A stretch of DNA of 64,000 bases from Variovorax sp. S12S4 (GCF_023195515.1 NZ_JALPKR020000002.1:4193001-4257000), one strand, 5' to 3'. Counted from the stretch's first letter, positions 9,022 through 19,608 are shown. Notes: generated by a model from the sequence alone, not told the origin. Program-made: numbers and translations.

Positions 9022-9475
9022 GCGAATAGCTCCAATCGGTGCGGACAAGGCAAGAGATGCCGTTCGTCGATGAGCATAGGAGCGCTATCGGCCTTGTCCG
9101 AACCGAAGTGGGCGGGTGAATCAGCACGGTATTTCGCAATCGATGCCGTGCCGGCATCTTCTTTCGCAGAGGCGTCCAGACGTTCCTTTCCTTGCCGAAA
9201 CACTAATTACATCTCGACGCAAGCTTGGGTATTTGGCTGCGTTTTTTCCTCCGCCGCGGCGCGATTTGCGTGCGGTTGCCTTTGTTGACTGAGGCGGCGC
9301 GGTGCGTTCCGCCGCTCGCTGACCTGCCTCAAACGAGGTACCCGATGGGGTATGTCACGAGTTAGTACGTCTGTTTACATTGACCCTGCGGAACGGGATC
9401 CGGGTCAGTGGAGGCAACTTTTCAAAACGCCTGCCTGGATGCGGTCGCAAGAACTTAAGCATTAAGGATGAGGCT
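9022..9475. other. Non-coding region between dehalogenase and autotransporter genes
   Basis: This divergent spacer should hold both promoters. I see a short inverted repeat TGACCC/GGGTCA around 9380-9410 and the autotransporter ribosome site (AAGGA near 9464). I found no RNA gene and no convincing small ORF. Confidence 0.4.
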
Positions 9476-12400
9476 GTGAACAAGACTATTCGCGTTTTTT
9501 GGAATTCCCCTGCCGGCACGCCCCCGTGCGAGCCGTGACCGACCTTCCCCTGCACGCCATCGCCCTGTCTGTGCTGCTGCTGGGCGCAGCCCTGGCCCTG
9601 CCCGCGGGCGCGGCCGGCGGTACCGGTGGCCAGCCCGTGGGTGACACCACCCTGCACGCCGGCGACGGCGGCAGCGACGGCCAGGGCGGCACCGGCGGGC
9701 TCAACGACACCAGCGTCAACGCCCGCGGCGGCGATGGCGGCGCCTCCACCGAGAGCGGCCCCAGCGCCGGCAGCGCCGCCGACATCGGCAGCTTCGGCGG
9801 TGCCACTCCCGGCGCGGGCGGTGCCGCCGGTGCCTCCACCACCGAGCTCTCGCCCGGCGTGTGGCAGGGCGACGCCGGCATCGCCGGCCAATCGCAGACC
9901 GGCGACTTTGCCAATGGCAACGGCTATGGCGGCGGCGGCGGCGGCGGCCAGATCGGCAACGCCATGAGCCCCGCCACCACCGCGGCCAGCTTCTCCGCCA
10001 CCGGCGGTGCGGGCGGCGCCGGCGGCCACGGCTACTGGGCCGCGGGCGGCGGCGGCGCAGGCGGCCACGGCGCCACGCTGCTCGACCCCTGGCCGATGTC
10101 GCTGCCAGCGGCGTCTTCACCGGCGGCGCGGGCGGCGCGGGCGGCGATGCCTTCTCCCAGGCCGGCGGCGGCGGCAGCGGCGGCAGCGGGCTGTGGCTGC
10201 GCAGCGCCACCCCGGGCCTGACCTTGACCCACAGCGGCACCTCGGCGGGCGGGACTGGCGGCGCGGGCGGCTCGGAGCTGCTGCCGGCGCGCAGCAACGC
10301 CTCGGGCGGCGGTGGGGGCGCCGGCGGGGCCGGCCTCACGCTCGCGGGCAGCACCGCGCTGACAGTGATCAACACCGGCCAGCTCCTGGGCGGTGCCGGG
10401 GGCGCGGGCGGCACCGGCGGCGGCGGGGCAGGCGGCACCGGCACCCCGGGCAACGGCGGCGACGGCGGGGCCGGGCTGGCCTCGGCCGGTGCGGGCGGCG
10501 TGATCGTCAACAGCGGCACCATCGCCGGCGGGGCGGGCGGTGCGGGCGGCGCCAGCAGCAACGGCGGGCCCGCAGGTCTTCCAGGAGCCGGCGGGGCCGG
10601 GATAACGGGCGCGGACCTGGATGTCACCCACAACGGCGGCACCCTGGCCGGCGGGCTGGGCGGCGACGGCGTCACACGCGCGCCGGCGGTGGCGTTCACC
10701 GGCGGCAGCAGCAACCGCCTGGTGCTGAACGCGGGCGGCACGATGCTCGGTGCGGTGGCCATCGACAGCGGCGCGAGCGCGCGCCTCGTGGCGGGCGCGG
10801 ACGGATTGGACCTGGGCAATGCGCTGCTGCTGGGCGGCACGGGCACCATCGACAGCAACGGCCATGGCCTGGGCTGGTCGGGCCCGATCTCGGGCGCGGG
10901 CGAGCTGGTGAAGGTGGGCGCGGGCACCTTGACCCTGAGCGGGGCGAACACGTACACGGGCGCCACCCGGGTGGCGGCGGGCAGCCTGCGCGCGGGGGCG
11001 GCAGGCACCTTCAGCAATGCGAGCGCGTTCACGGTGGACGCGGGGGCGGTGCTGGACCTGGCGGGGCACAGCCAGACCATTGCGGGCATGGCCAGCGCGG
11101 GCACGGTGTCGCTGCTGAGCGGCTCGCCGGGGGCGACGCTGACGGTGCAGGGCCCCTGGGTGGGCAATGGCGGCACGCTGCGCCTGGGCACGGCGCTGGG
11201 GGGCAGCGGGAGCCTGAGCGACCGGCTGATCCTGAGCGGCTGCACGGCGATTGCCAGCGGCACGACGAACATCCAGATCACGAACCTGGGCGGGCTGGGG
11301 GCGCTGACGGTGGGCAGCGGCATCGAGGTGGTGACGGCGATGAACGGGGCCACGACGACGGCGCAGACCACGCGCGATGCGTTCCGCCTGGCCGGTGGCC
11401 ATGTGGATGCGGGGGCCTACGAGTACCGGCTGCATGCGGCCGATGCCTCGGGGGCGGGGGAGAACTGGTATTTGCGGTCCACCACCACCGTCGTTCCCCC
11501 GGGGAAGGCGGAGGCAACCCGCCGACCGAAGGCGGCGGCGCCGCCGCACCGAGCGGAGAGGGCCTTGCCGCCCCCGGACCCGTGTTCGGCATCATCGTGC
11601 CCACCTACCGCGCCGAAGCCTCGCTGTATGCGGCGCTGCCGAGCCAGTTGCGGCAAGGAAACCTCGCGATGATCGGCGACCTGCACAAGCGCATAGGCGA
11701 CGACGATGCCAAGGGCGCCGCTGCAACTTCGACAAACCCGGCAGGCCCGGAACGCCGCGCCTGGGCCCGCGTGCTCTCCACCGACATCGACATTCGCCAG
11801 GGCGGCACCGTCTCGCCTTCCAGCAAGGGCCGCCTCACGGGCTTCCAGGCCGGCACAGACCTGATGGCCGCAACCAACTGGCGCGCCGGCCTCTACGTGG
11901 GCCAGCTCGACGGCGACGGGCGAGTCAGCGGCTTTGCCAGCGGCCTGCAGAACCAGCACGTGGGCCGCAACGACTTGCGCAGCCAGTACTTCGGCATCTA
12001 CGGCACCTACACCGGCAACGGCGGCTTCTATGCCGACGCGGTGGTGCAGTCGGGCCGCCACCGCTACACGGTGGAGCCGGTGCTGGGCGCGGGAGTCGAA
12101 GGCAAGGGCCGCAGTTTGCTGGGCTCCATCGAAGTGGGCCAGGCCTTTGCGCTGGGCGCCAGCGGCTGGAGCGTCGAGCCGCAGCTGCAACTGGTGCACC
12201 AGCACATGGACCTCGACAACTCGGTCATCTCTGGCGCGGTCGTGCAGCCCGGCGCCGACAGCGGCTGGATCGTGCGTGCGGGTGTGCGTGTCAAGGGCAC
12301 GATTGCGACCGGCCTGGGCACGCTGCAGCCCTACGGGCGCTTCAACATCTACCGGAGCTCGAGCGGCGCGGACGTCGCGCGCTTCGTCAACGGCGCGACC

Positions 12401-12580
12401 CGCACCGACATCGCATCGTCCACCGGCGGCACGAGCACCGAGCTGGCCGGCGGCTTCACCCTGGCGCTGGGCGACAGGACGAGCGTCTACGGCGAAGTGG
12501 GCAAGCTGTGGGCCACAGGCGGAGACACCAGGGTGAAGAGCTCGATCAATGCATCGGTGGGCGTGCGCGTGAAGTGGTGA
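9476..12580 (+). pseudogene. Glycine-rich type Va autotransporter, frame broken three times
   Basis: Read through three frames this is one autotransporter. It starts at GTG 9476 (AAGGA about 8 bases upstream) with an extended signal peptide, MNKTIRVFWNSPAGT, like the ESPR of large autotransporters, then a hydrophobic core LHAIALSVLLLGAALALPAGA. The passenger (about 9600-11470) is dominated by GGAGGAGG-type repeats and later PATR-like beta strands (GELVKVGAGTLTLSGANTYTG). The last 280 or so residues (RRAWARVLSTDIDIRQG to the terminal VGVRVKW) are the outer-membrane beta-barrel ending in an aromatic residue. One base appears missing at each of C-run 9521-9525, C-run 10086-10089 and the C/G run near 11503-11511. 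As the sequence stands it is a pseudogene; with three insertions it is a full-length protein of about 1,035 residues. Confidence 0.8.
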
Positions 12581-12746
12581 GGAGGGCACCGCCGCGTGCG
12601 CTGGTGCAGTGGCCGGAATCCGACTGCGCCAGCACACCGACGCGGTGTCTACCTACAACAAAGCCTGCATGAAAGAGCCACGTTCGGCGTGCAGGCGGGC
12701 GAGGGCGCGCCTGGCATCCAACATCGACATTGATTGGGGCCGGCCA

Positions 12747-13892
12747 ATGTCCACCATGAACAAGCTCAAGCATCTACCCCGCCTCTTCAAGGAGGCGGCC
12801 ATGGCCTGGATCGACGATTTCGCGCCCAGCATGGGCGCGGCGATCTCGTACTACACGATGTTCTCGCTGGCGCCGTTGCTCGTGATCGTGATCGCGGTGG
12901 CGGGCGCACTCTTCGGCACCGAGGCCGTGCAGGGCCAGATTGCCGCGCAGCTGTCGGGATTGATCGGCCAGGAGGGCGCGCAGGCGGTGCAGGCCCTGGT
13001 CAAGAGTGCCAACGAGCCGTCTCGCGGATTGATTGCCGGCGCCATCAGCGTGGTGGTGCTGATCGTCGGCGCCACCACGGTGTTTGCCGAACTGCAAAGC
13101 GCGCTCGACCGCATCTGGCATGTGCCCGAACGCGCGAAGCCCAGCGGCGTATGGGGCATTCTGCGTGCCCGGGTGCTGTCGTTCGGCCTGATTCTGGGGC
13201 TTGCCTTTTTGCTGATGGTGTCGCTGGTGGTCAGCGCCGTGCTGGCGGCGGTGGGCAACTGGAGCAGCGGGCTCTTTCCGGGGTGGGAGCTTTTGCTGCA
13301 GGTTGCCAACGCGCTGGTCACGCTGGGCATTCTCACGCTGCTGTTCGCGATGATCTTCAAGCTGATGCCGAGCACGCCCATCGCATGGCCCGACGTGTGG
13401 ATTGGCGCGGCGGTAACGGCGGTTCTCTTCGAGGTCGGCAAGGTGCTGATCGGCCTGTACCTCGGAAAAAGCAGCGTCAGCGAATCGTTTGCGGCGGCCG
13501 GCTCGCTGGTGGTGCTGCTGGCCTGGGTGTACTACGCCGCGCAGATCTTTCTGTTGGGCGCGGAGTTCACCAAGGTCTACGCCAATGCCCAGGGCTCGGT
13601 CGCCGCCTCCAGGGCGCAGGCCGCGACAGAGGCCGCGGCGGAGCAGGCCCGCATGGGCACGGACAGCGCCGCTGCACGGCAGCCCGGAACGGAGAAGCTC
13701 GAGGCCGTCGAGAAGATGGAAAACGCGCAGCGGACCCTCGAGGTGCGCACAAGGAAGGCCACTGCCAAGCTGCTGCAGCAGGCCATCGGCCTGTTTGCGA
13801 TCAGCGTGACGACCACGCTGCTTGCGCGGCGGCGCAAGCAGCGCCGCCGCCATGCCGCGCGCATGCAACGGGAAATTCGCCGCACGGGGTGA
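12747..13892 (+). CDS. YihY/BrkB-family inner-membrane protein
   Basis: 381-residue polytopic membrane protein. It has the family N-terminus (FKEAAMAWIDDFAPSMGAAISYYTMFSLAPLLV), six hydrophobic helices between about residues 30 and 285, and the family motif AWVYYAAQIFLLGAEFTKVY. Residues 290-381 are a charged, Ala/Glu-rich cytoplasmic tail with a possible short coiled coil (EKLEAVEKMENAQRTLEVR), one more hydrophobic stretch (LLQQAIGLFAISVTTTLLA) and a basic end (RRRKQRRRHAARMQR). Family members were once called ribonuclease BN in error; their function is not established. ATG 12747 is chosen over 12756 and over an upstream frame that is not membrane-like. Confidence 0.88.
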   Translation: MSTMNKLKHLPRLFKEAAMAWIDDFAPSMGAAISYYTMFSLAPLLVIVIAVAGALFGTEAVQGQIAAQLSGLIGQEGAQAVQALVKSANEPSRGLIAGAISVVVLIVGATTVFAELQSALDRIWHVPERAKPSGVWGILRARVLSFGLILGLAFLLMVSLVVSAVLAAVGNWSSGLFPGWELLLQVANALVTLGILTLLFAMIFKLMPSTPIAWPDVWIGAAVTAVLFEVGKVLIGLYLGKSSVSESFAAAGSLVVLLAWVYYAAQIFLLGAEFTKVYANAQGSVAASRAQAATEAAAEQARMGTDSAAARQPGTEKLEAVEKMENAQRTLEVRTRKATAKLLQQAIGLFAISVTTTLLARRRKQRRRHAARMQREIRRTG

Positions 13893-13931
13893 GGCGGGAT
13901 CAGGTGCTCCAGCTATGGCTTGCGGCGGCCC

Positions 13932-15008
13932 TCACTTGGACCGCGTAAGCCCGAAGAAGGAATCGAGTATGTGGAAGTGATCGTCATGGAACTGGTCTTC
14001 CATGCCGGCCAGCTTTGCAATGGGCACCCACTCGGCGGATGACGCATCGTCGCCGGCCGTCAGCTCCGGCGGGCGACGCGGGCCCAGGTCGAACCAGTGC
14101 GCGTGGGTGATGACGCGGCCCTTCTGGCTGCGGTCCGGGTTGTCGAACACCTGCACCGCCTTGAATGCGCTTTGAATGTCGCTGTCGAGCAGGCGCAAGC
14201 CGGTTTCCTCGTCGAGCTCGCGCAGGGCCGACTGCCATACCGTTTCTCGCGGCTCGAGATAGCCGCCCGGCACTGCCAGCATGCCCTTGCCCGGCGAGCG
14301 GCCACGCCGGATCAGCAGCACCTGGTCGCCGCATTGCACCACCGTGTCGACCGTGACGAAGATGACAGGGTAGGGCGTGCATGCCCACATGGCCTTGTCC
14401 TGGCGCAGACTCTCCCATTCCTGCACCAGCGCGGCATAGTGCGGCAGCTTCGCCCAGGCGCTCAAGAACTGCAGCGTGCTGGCGGGCGCCTGGTTCACCA
14501 ATGCAGCCAGGGCCGGCTCCAGCGACCCATCGGCCGCCGCTCCAAAGTAGGCGTCGCGCAAGGCGCTCGCATGAATGTCGCCCTGCAAGCCAGTGTCGTC
14601 GAGCGTCCATTGCGGGAAATCTCGCAGGTACACGCTGGTCGCGTCCTTCAGGTGGCCCACCAGCACCACCGACGGCTGACCGGAATACATCTCGGCCACG
14701 CCCTGCTTCACGGCGGCCACCCAGCGCGCCTGGTCGTAGTAGTCGCGCACAGGCAAGAACTTCACCCGCTCCCGGTCCGCTTGCGGAAGCGCGAGCCGGA
14801 TCATTTCCGCACGCTCTTCCCACGTAAAAGGATTGCGCGGCGTGCGGGCCTGAAAAGACGAGCCCAACACCACGACGCACTCGGGCGCAGCGGCCAGCGC
14901 GCGCCGCAGCAGCGCCAACTGCGCGTTGTGGAAGATCTGGAACCGCCCGATGTAGACGGCGACGTCGTGTGCTTTGGCTTGGGTTTGGATTTGGGTTTGG
15001 CTTGTCAT
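13932..15008 (-). CDS. nadM: Bifunctional NMN adenylyltransferase / Nudix hydrolase
   Basis: Two-domain enzyme of 358 residues. The N-terminal nucleotidyltransferase carries VAYIGRF-type start (VAVYIGRFQIFHNAQLALLRRAL) and the HxGH-equivalent HNAQ, and would adenylate NMN to NAD+. The C-terminal half has a full Nudix box (GGYLEPRETVWQSALRELDEETGL, near residues 255-278) and probably cleaves ADP-ribose. The arrangement matches the NadM-Nudix proteins known from Synechocystis and Francisella. ATG 15008 starts a peptide with a Gln/Thr-rich repeat (SQTQIQTQAK) encoded by short TTGGGTTTGG repeats. It is the last gene of the NAD salvage operon, seven bases after nadE. Confidence 0.88.
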   Translation of the reverse strand: MTSQTQIQTQAKAHDVAVYIGRFQIFHNAQLALLRRALAAAPECVVVLGSSFQARTPRNPFTWEERAEMIRLALPQADRERVKFLPVRDYYDQARWVAAVKQGVAEMYSGQPSVVLVGHLKDATSVYLRDFPQWTLDDTGLQGDIHASALRDAYFGAAADGSLEPALAALVNQAPASTLQFLSAWAKLPHYAALVQEWESLRQDKAMWACTPYPVIFVTVDTVVQCGDQVLLIRRGRSPGKGMLAVPGGYLEPRETVWQSALRELDEETGLRLLDSDIQSAFKAVQVFDNPDRSQKGRVITHAHWFDLGPRRPPELTAGDDASSAEWVPIAKLAGMEDQFHDDHFHILDSFFGLTRSK

Positions 15009-15015
15009 TGGGTTC

Positions 15016-16716
15016 TCAAGGCAGTTTGGCTGCAATCGGCATCTGGCGTCCGGAGCCGAAGGCTCGCGCTCTGACCCGGACGATGGGCGGCGATTGCCGC
15101 CGCTTGTATTCGTTGCGCGCGACCATGCCGCGGATGCGCTCGACAAGCGCTTCGCCGGAAGCTTGCCCCCGCAGCGTGTCGACGAACGTGCGCGCCTCTT
15201 GGTACTCGTGCTGGGCGAGGCGCTGGCCTTCGATCAGCAGCTTGAGGATCTGGTCAAGCACGGGGTAGGGCGGCAGGCTGTCGACATCCTTCTGGCCAGG
15301 TGCCAGCTCGGCCGAGGGCTCCTTGTCGATGATGGCGTGGGGAATGATCTCTCGCCCCGCCGTTTCGTTCAAGTGCCGCGAGAGGGCGAAGACCTCGGTC
15401 TTGTAGAGGTCGCCGATGAGCCCCAGGCCGCCGTTGGTGTCGCCATAGAGCGTGCAATAGCCGACCGAGATCTCGGACTTGTTGCCCGTGGTCAGCAGCA
15501 GGTGGCCGAAGCTGTTGGAGTACTCCATGAGAATGGTGCCCCGCACGCGCGCCTGAAGGTTCTCCAGAGCCACGCCGCGCAGCTCGCCGCCCAATGCCGA
15601 TTCGAAACCTTGCGTGAACTGCGACACGATGCCCGCGATGGCATGGTGCTTCAGCGGTACGCCCAGGTTGCGGCACAAAGCTTCGGAGTCGCTGACCGAT
15701 CCCTCCGATGAAAAGATTGACGGCATCGTGATGCCGACCACGTTCTCTGGCCCCAGCGCTTCGACCGCCAGCGCCAGTGTCAGCGCCGAGTCGATGCCGC
15801 CCGACGAGCCGACGACGGCCTGGCGAAACCCGCAGCGCCGCGCATAGTCGCGCAAGCCCAGCACGATCTGCTGGCGGTAGAACTCCAGCGCGGGCAAGCC
15901 CTCGGGTGCCACCGGCGGCGGGGCCTTGCCGGCCAGCGTCAGAAAACGGCCCTTGTCGAAGCAGAGCGTGCTCACATCTTCCGCAAAGCGGCGAGCCTCG
16001 TACACCACACCGGCCTGCGGCTCGACCGCGAAAGAGGCCCCGTCGTACACGAGCTGGTCATGGCCTCCCACCTGGTTGACGTAGAGGATCGGCAGGCCGT
16101 TCCGGCGGCTGGCCGAGCCGAAGATCTGGTGCCGCTGCTCGCGCTTGCCGATGTTCGACGGGCTTGCGTTGATCGACACCACCAGGTCGGGCGCCGCATC
16201 GCGCATGCGTTCGAAGGGGTTGACGACGTAGTCCTGGCCCTCGTCGTTCCAGCCGTCCTCGCAGATCAGCAGCCCCACCTGAAAGTCGCGGATGCGAAGT
16301 ACGCGCGCGACGTCGGGCCCCGGTTCGAAGTGCCGGCGCTCGTCGAAGATGTTGTAGGTGGGCAGCAGCTGCTTGGCGTATTCGAGCAGCACTTCGCCCC
16401 CGCGAATGACGCGCAGCACGTTGCGAAGCTTCTTGCCTGCGCCTTCGCGCCGGGCTGGCAACCCCACGGCCCAGTGCAGCGCCGGCATCTGGCGGGATGC
16501 CGACAGCAGCTCCTGAAAAGCGGCCTCCACGCGGTCCATGAAGCCTTCCTCTTCCAGCAGGTCGGCCGGGTAGTAGGCGGTGAGCGACATCTCGGAAAAC
16601 ACGACCAGGTCGGCCTCTTCAGCCGACGCATTGCGTGCAGCCTCGATCATTCGCGCGGCATTGCCGCGCAGGTCGCCGATGGTGTAGTTGAGTTGGGCGG
16701 CGGTGATTCGGAGCAT
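15016..16716 (-). CDS. nadE: Glutamine-dependent NAD+ synthase
   Basis: 566-residue two-domain enzyme converting nicotinate adenine dinucleotide, glutamine and ATP to NAD+. Residues 1 to about 250 form a nitrilase-fold glutaminase: Glu in VVFSEMSLTAYYP, Lys in EYAKQLLPTYNIFDE, and nucleophile Cys in VGLLICEDGWND. The C-terminal synthetase has the PP-loop VVGSSGGIDSALT, followed by GNKSEISVGYCTLYGD and KEPSAELAPGQKD. The ATG at 16716 gives the family N-terminus MLRITAAQLNYTIGD. Its start lies five bases after the pncB stop, so the two are translationally linked. Confidence 0.95.
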   Translation of the reverse strand: MLRITAAQLNYTIGDLRGNAARMIEAARNASAEEADLVVFSEMSLTAYYPADLLEEEGFMDRVEAAFQELLSASRQMPALHWAVGLPARREGAGKKLRNVLRVIRGGEVLLEYAKQLLPTYNIFDERRHFEPGPDVARVLRIRDFQVGLLICEDGWNDEGQDYVVNPFERMRDAAPDLVVSINASPSNIGKREQRHQIFGSASRRNGLPILYVNQVGGHDQLVYDGASFAVEPQAGVVYEARRFAEDVSTLCFDKGRFLTLAGKAPPPVAPEGLPALEFYRQQIVLGLRDYARRCGFRQAVVGSSGGIDSALTLALAVEALGPENVVGITMPSIFSSEGSVSDSEALCRNLGVPLKHHAIAGIVSQFTQGFESALGGELRGVALENLQARVRGTILMEYSNSFGHLLLTTGNKSEISVGYCTLYGDTNGGLGLIGDLYKTEVFALSRHLNETAGREIIPHAIIDKEPSAELAPGQKDVDSLPPYPVLDQILKLLIEGQRLAQHEYQEARTFVDTLRGQASGEALVERIRGMVARNEYKRRQSPPIVRVRARAFGSGRQMPIAAKLP

Positions 16717-16721
16717 GGCTC

Positions 16722-17909
16722 TCAACTTTCTATGTGAAACACCTGGCGCAGATAGGCCAGGAAGGTCTGGTCTTCGCACAGCGTCTTGCCCGGGCTGTCG
16801 GACAGCTTGGCAACGGGTTGGCCGTTGCACCCGGTGAGCTTCATCACGATGTTCAGCGGCGTAAGGCCGACGTCGTTGGTCAGGTTGGTGCCTATGCCAA
16901 AGCCGGTCTGCGTGCGATCCGCGAAGGTGCGGTACAGCCGGATGGCCGTCTGCAGATCCAGGCCGTCGGAGAACACCAGCCGCTTGGTGTGCGCATCGAT
17001 GCGCAGCCTGGTGTAGTGCGCCAGTGCCTTTTCGCCCCAAACGACCGGGTCGCCGGAGTCGTGCCGAAGGCCGTCGAACAGCTTGGCAAAGTACAGGTCG
17101 AAGTCGGCCAGGAAGGCGTCCATGCCGACCACGTCGGTCAGTGCCACACCCAGGTCGCCGCGGTACTCCTGCACCCAGCCTTCGAGCGCCGCGTTCTGGA
17201 AGTCGCGCAGCCGCACGCCCAGTGCCTGGTAGGTCTGAAGGTATTCATGCGCCATGGTGCCGATGGGCACCAGCTCCAGCTCCTTGGCCAGCAGCACGTT
17301 GGAAGTGCCCTTGAAGTACATGGGCACCTCGCGCTTGAGCGTGGTGACCACCTCCCGCTGCCAGTCGCGTGAAAAGCGGCGGCGCACGCCAAAGTCGAAA
17401 AACTCGAAAGGGTGCCGGGCCGCCGGCTCCTGCGCAAAGCCGCGCAGCAGCTCGATCTTGCCCTGCAGGCGCTTGCGGCCCTCGGCCAGAGCGGCCTCCG
17501 CATCGAAGCGGCGGAAATACAGCTCGTTGACCATGGCGAGAACGAAGATCTCGAAAGCCATGGTGTGGACTTGCGGCCCGACCGCCCGGATGTGCAGTGC
17601 ATCGCCTTCGACCGTGGCCGAGATGAACTCGCGCTGAAAGCTGAAGATGCGCAGGAAGTCGACGAAGTCGCTCTTGATGTAGCGCAGGCTTCCCAGGTAA
17701 GCGAGTTCGCCGGGTGCAAAGCGCAGCGTACAGAGGTGGTCGAGCTGCTCGTTGACGTCCGGGAGCAATTCGGCCAGCGGATAAGCGGGCTGGTTGCGGC
17801 AGACGAAGGTGTACTCGGCCTGCGTTTGCGGGTGGCTGTGCAGCATGGCCTGCCACATGGTGAACTTGTACAGGTCGGTGTCCAGCAGGCTGTGGATGAT
17901 GGGTTGCAT
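16722..17909 (-). CDS. pncB: Nicotinate phosphoribosyltransferase
   Basis: 395-residue PncB; makes nicotinate mononucleotide from nicotinate and PRPP with ATP hydrolysis (Preiss-Handler salvage). Signatures: N-terminal [26 protein letters not shown], the phosphoribosyl-site [11 protein letters not shown] with the conserved HE of [24 protein letters not shown], and [16 protein letters not shown]. Length is normal. ATG 17909 chosen since it matches the family start; the open frame upstream is a shadow of the nicotinamidase gene. It sits between the nicotinamidase-like gene (26 bases) and nadE (5 bases). Confidence 0.95.
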   Translation of the reverse strand: MQPIIHSLLDTDLYKFTMWQAMLHSHPQTQAEYTFVCRNQPAYPLAELLPDVNEQLDHLCTLRFAPGELAYLGSLRYIKSDFVDFLRIFSFQREFISATVEGDALHIRAVGPQVHTMAFEIFVLAMVNELYFRRFDAEAALAEGRKRLQGKIELLRGFAQEPAARHPFEFFDFGVRRRFSRDWQREVVTTLKREVPMYFKGTSNVLLAKELELVPIGTMAHEYLQTYQALGVRLRDFQNAALEGWVQEYRGDLGVALTDVVGMDAFLADFDLYFAKLFDGLRHDSGDPVVWGEKALAHYTRLRIDAHTKRLVFSDGLDLQTAIRLYRTFADRTQTGFGIGTNLTNDVGLTPLNIVMKLTGCNGQPVAKLSDSPGKTLCEDQTFLAYLRQVFHIES

Positions 17910-17935
17910 GGTGCGGTCCTTCGCTGTTCGTTCGG

Positions 17936-18799
17936 TCAGGCGTTGGCAGTCAATATGGAAAGCACTTCGGCGCTGGTGAGAAGCCGGGCGCCGCGGTTGC
18001 CCATGTCTTGCAGGAACGCCTTGTGTTGCGCCTCGAAGCCGGTCACCGGGCTCATGCAGTCGGTAACGAGCACCAGCTTGGCAGGATTGCCGGAGGGCAG
18101 GTTGGCGGCAATGTGCTCGGTGGTGGCCTTCACGCAGTGGCTGCTGGCTTCGCCGGCAATCACGATCAGGTCGGCGCGGTCGAGCGACTCCACGAGCCGC
18201 ATGTTGAGCAGGGTAGCGGGGTCGTCCTCGTCCGGCACTTCGGCCTGAATGGCGCTGTAGTGCTCGGTCCAGGGGTTGCTCCCCTTGCCGACCTTTTCCA
18301 CCACGCGCAGTTGCTCGTCCTCCCAGGTGTTGTAGGCGGCCTTGACGGCGGCGTGCACGTTGTGGCCCCAGCTGCCGATCTCGCAATGCACCGGCCACAC
18401 CATCAGCGTGTAGCGGCCGCGGCGCTCGAGCTCGTCGATGTAGGCCAGCGCCCGGGGCAGGGCAGCGGGGTCGCGCGGACGGTAGTCGCCGGCATTGACC
18501 TGGGCCGCGGTGATCGAGGTGAAAGGCTGCACACCGGCGCCATCGCGCGCTTGCCAGAACGTGGGGTGCGCAATGTCGAACCTGTGGTGCGAATCCAGCG
18601 TAACGGTGATGCCCGCAATGCCTTGCGCCCCCTCGCGGATGAGTTGGGCCACCCGCAGCATGTCGGCATGGGCACCCGCAACCGGCAGTGCCGGCTGCAA
18701 CTGCGCGCCCGTGGCTGCGTCTGCCGGAAGCCAGCTGGCCGGAAGGTCGCAGAAGTCGTTTTGCGGATCGATCAGGAGAAGTTGGATGTTCTGCTTCAT
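17936..18799 (-). CDS. Isochorismatase-fold cysteine hydrolase, probable nicotinamidase
   Basis: 287 residues, longer than the usual 200-220 of PncA. Catalytic triad candidates: Asp in [12 protein letters not shown] (about residue 11), Lys downstream, and Cys in [15 protein letters not shown]. The metal-binding region is [15 protein letters not shown], and [16 protein letters not shown] is the cis-peptide region. Position as first gene of the pncB-nadE-nadM operon behind a tandem NrtR operator argues that it deamidates nicotinamide to nicotinate. The longer length leaves room for a related amide substrate, so I leave the symbol blank. Confidence 0.82.
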   Translation of the reverse strand: MKQNIQLLLIDPQNDFCDLPASWLPADAATGAQLQPALPVAGAHADMLRVAQLIREGAQGIAGITVTLDSHHRFDIAHPTFWQARDGAGVQPFTSITAAQVNAGDYRPRDPAALPRALAYIDELERRGRYTLMVWPVHCEIGSWGHNVHAAVKAAYNTWEDEQLRVVEKVGKGSNPWTEHYSAIQAEVPDEDDPATLLNMRLVESLDRADLIVIAGEASSHCVKATTEHIAANLPSGNPAKLVLVTDCMSPVTGFEAQHKAFLQDMGNRGARLLTSAEVLSILTANA

Positions 18800-18816
18800 G
18801 GTTTTCTCTTGATTGA

Positions 18817-18853
18817 GTTGTACTGTGCAACTATATGGGTTGCATAGTACAAC
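18817..18853 (-). promoter_or_regulatory. Tandem NrtR operator before the NAD salvage operon
   Basis: Two 15-base palindromic boxes of the form GTTG-N7-CAAC (GTTGTACTGTGCAAC and GTTGCATAGTACAAC), separated by seven bases, 22 bases centre to centre; the two together also form a larger near-perfect palindrome. It lies 18 bases before the nicotinamidase start codon and right after the nrtR stop. The same box occurs before nrtR at 19631. Confidence 0.82.
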
Positions 18854-18867
18854 TTACTCGAAGGATG

Positions 18868-19608
18868 TCAAGCGCCAGGCTCCGAGGAGTCGCGCGGGCT
18901 GAAGGTGCGGGGGAACAGGGCCGCCTGGGACCGGTCGCGCAGGCGGTAGCCCATGGCCGGCCGGCCGAAGGTGCCTTCCACGGTGCCGGCTTCCTCCATG
19001 AAGCCGGCGTCGAGCATCCGCTTGCGAAAGGCGCTCTTGTCGACCGGGCGGCCCAGCACGACCTCGTAGGTGTGCTGCAACTGCGGCAGTGTGAAGGGTT
19101 CGCTCAGCAGAAAGGCGGGCAGCGAGGTGTATTCGACCTTGCTGCGCAGGCGGGCGATGGCGGCTTCGAGGATTTCTGCGTGATCGAAGGCCAGGCGCTT
19201 GCGGGCGGCCGCGGTGGCCTCGATCCATTCCACCTGCGCGGCGTTCGCTCCTTTCTCGAGCACCAGGTCCTGGCTCGGCACGAGGGCGAAAAACGCGTGC
19301 GTGGTCGACCAGCCCCGCGGGTCACGGCTTGCGCCGCCCCAACTGCCCAGTTGCTCCAGGTACGGCGCGGAAACACCGGTTTTTTCCTGCAGCTTGCGCA
19401 AGGCGCAGCCGAGCAGGCTGGCGTCCTTGTCGACGTCGATGAACCCTCCCGGCAGGGCCCAGCGGCCCGGAAACGGCTCGTGAGCATCGCTGAGGCGGCG
19501 CATCAGCACGACTTTGAGTTCATCTTCCAGCACGGTGAAGATCACGACGTCGACGGTGACCAGCGGCCTGGGGAATTTCAACTCGGCCTGTGTGTTGGAA
19601 GGTTTCAA
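18868..19608 (-). CDS. nrtR: NrtR, Nudix-related repressor of NAD metabolism
   Basis: 246-residue regulator with an N-terminal Nudix-fold sensor (ALPGGFIDVDKDASLLGCALRKLQEKTGV, near residues 52-80) and a C-terminal winged helix (EPFTLPQLQHTYEVVLGRPVDKSAFRKRML). The Nudix box is degenerate relative to active hydrolases (LQEKTG where REUxEExG is expected), as in NrtR repressors that bind ADP-ribose. I chose a TTG start at 19608 because a perfect AGGAGG stands six bases upstream and the palindromic operator at 19631-19645 then falls just ahead of the gene. It precedes the NAD salvage operon in the same direction. Confidence 0.9.
   Translation of the reverse strand: MKPSNTQAELKFPRPLVTVDVVIFTVLEDELKVVLMRRLSDAHEPFPGRWALPGGFIDVDKDASLLGCALRKLQEKTGVSAPYLEQLGSWGGASRDPRGWSTTHAFFALVPSQDLVLEKGANAAQVEWIEATAAARKRLAFDHAEILEAAIARLRSKVEYTSLPAFLLSEPFTLPQLQHTYEVVLGRPVDKSAFRKRMLDAGFMEEAGTVEGTFGRPAMGYRLRDRSQAALFPRTFSPRDSSEPGA

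Noticed and set aside
10086..10089. Programmed ribosomal frameshift in the autotransporter
   Set aside because: No slippery heptamer or downstream pseudoknot is evident and three shifts in one gene would be needed; missing bases in runs explain it more simply.
10007..11672. Long open frames in several phases over the glycine-rich repeats, both strands
   Set aside because: GC-rich repeat DNA lacks stop codons in other frames; the products are Arg/Pro-rich and have no domain sense.
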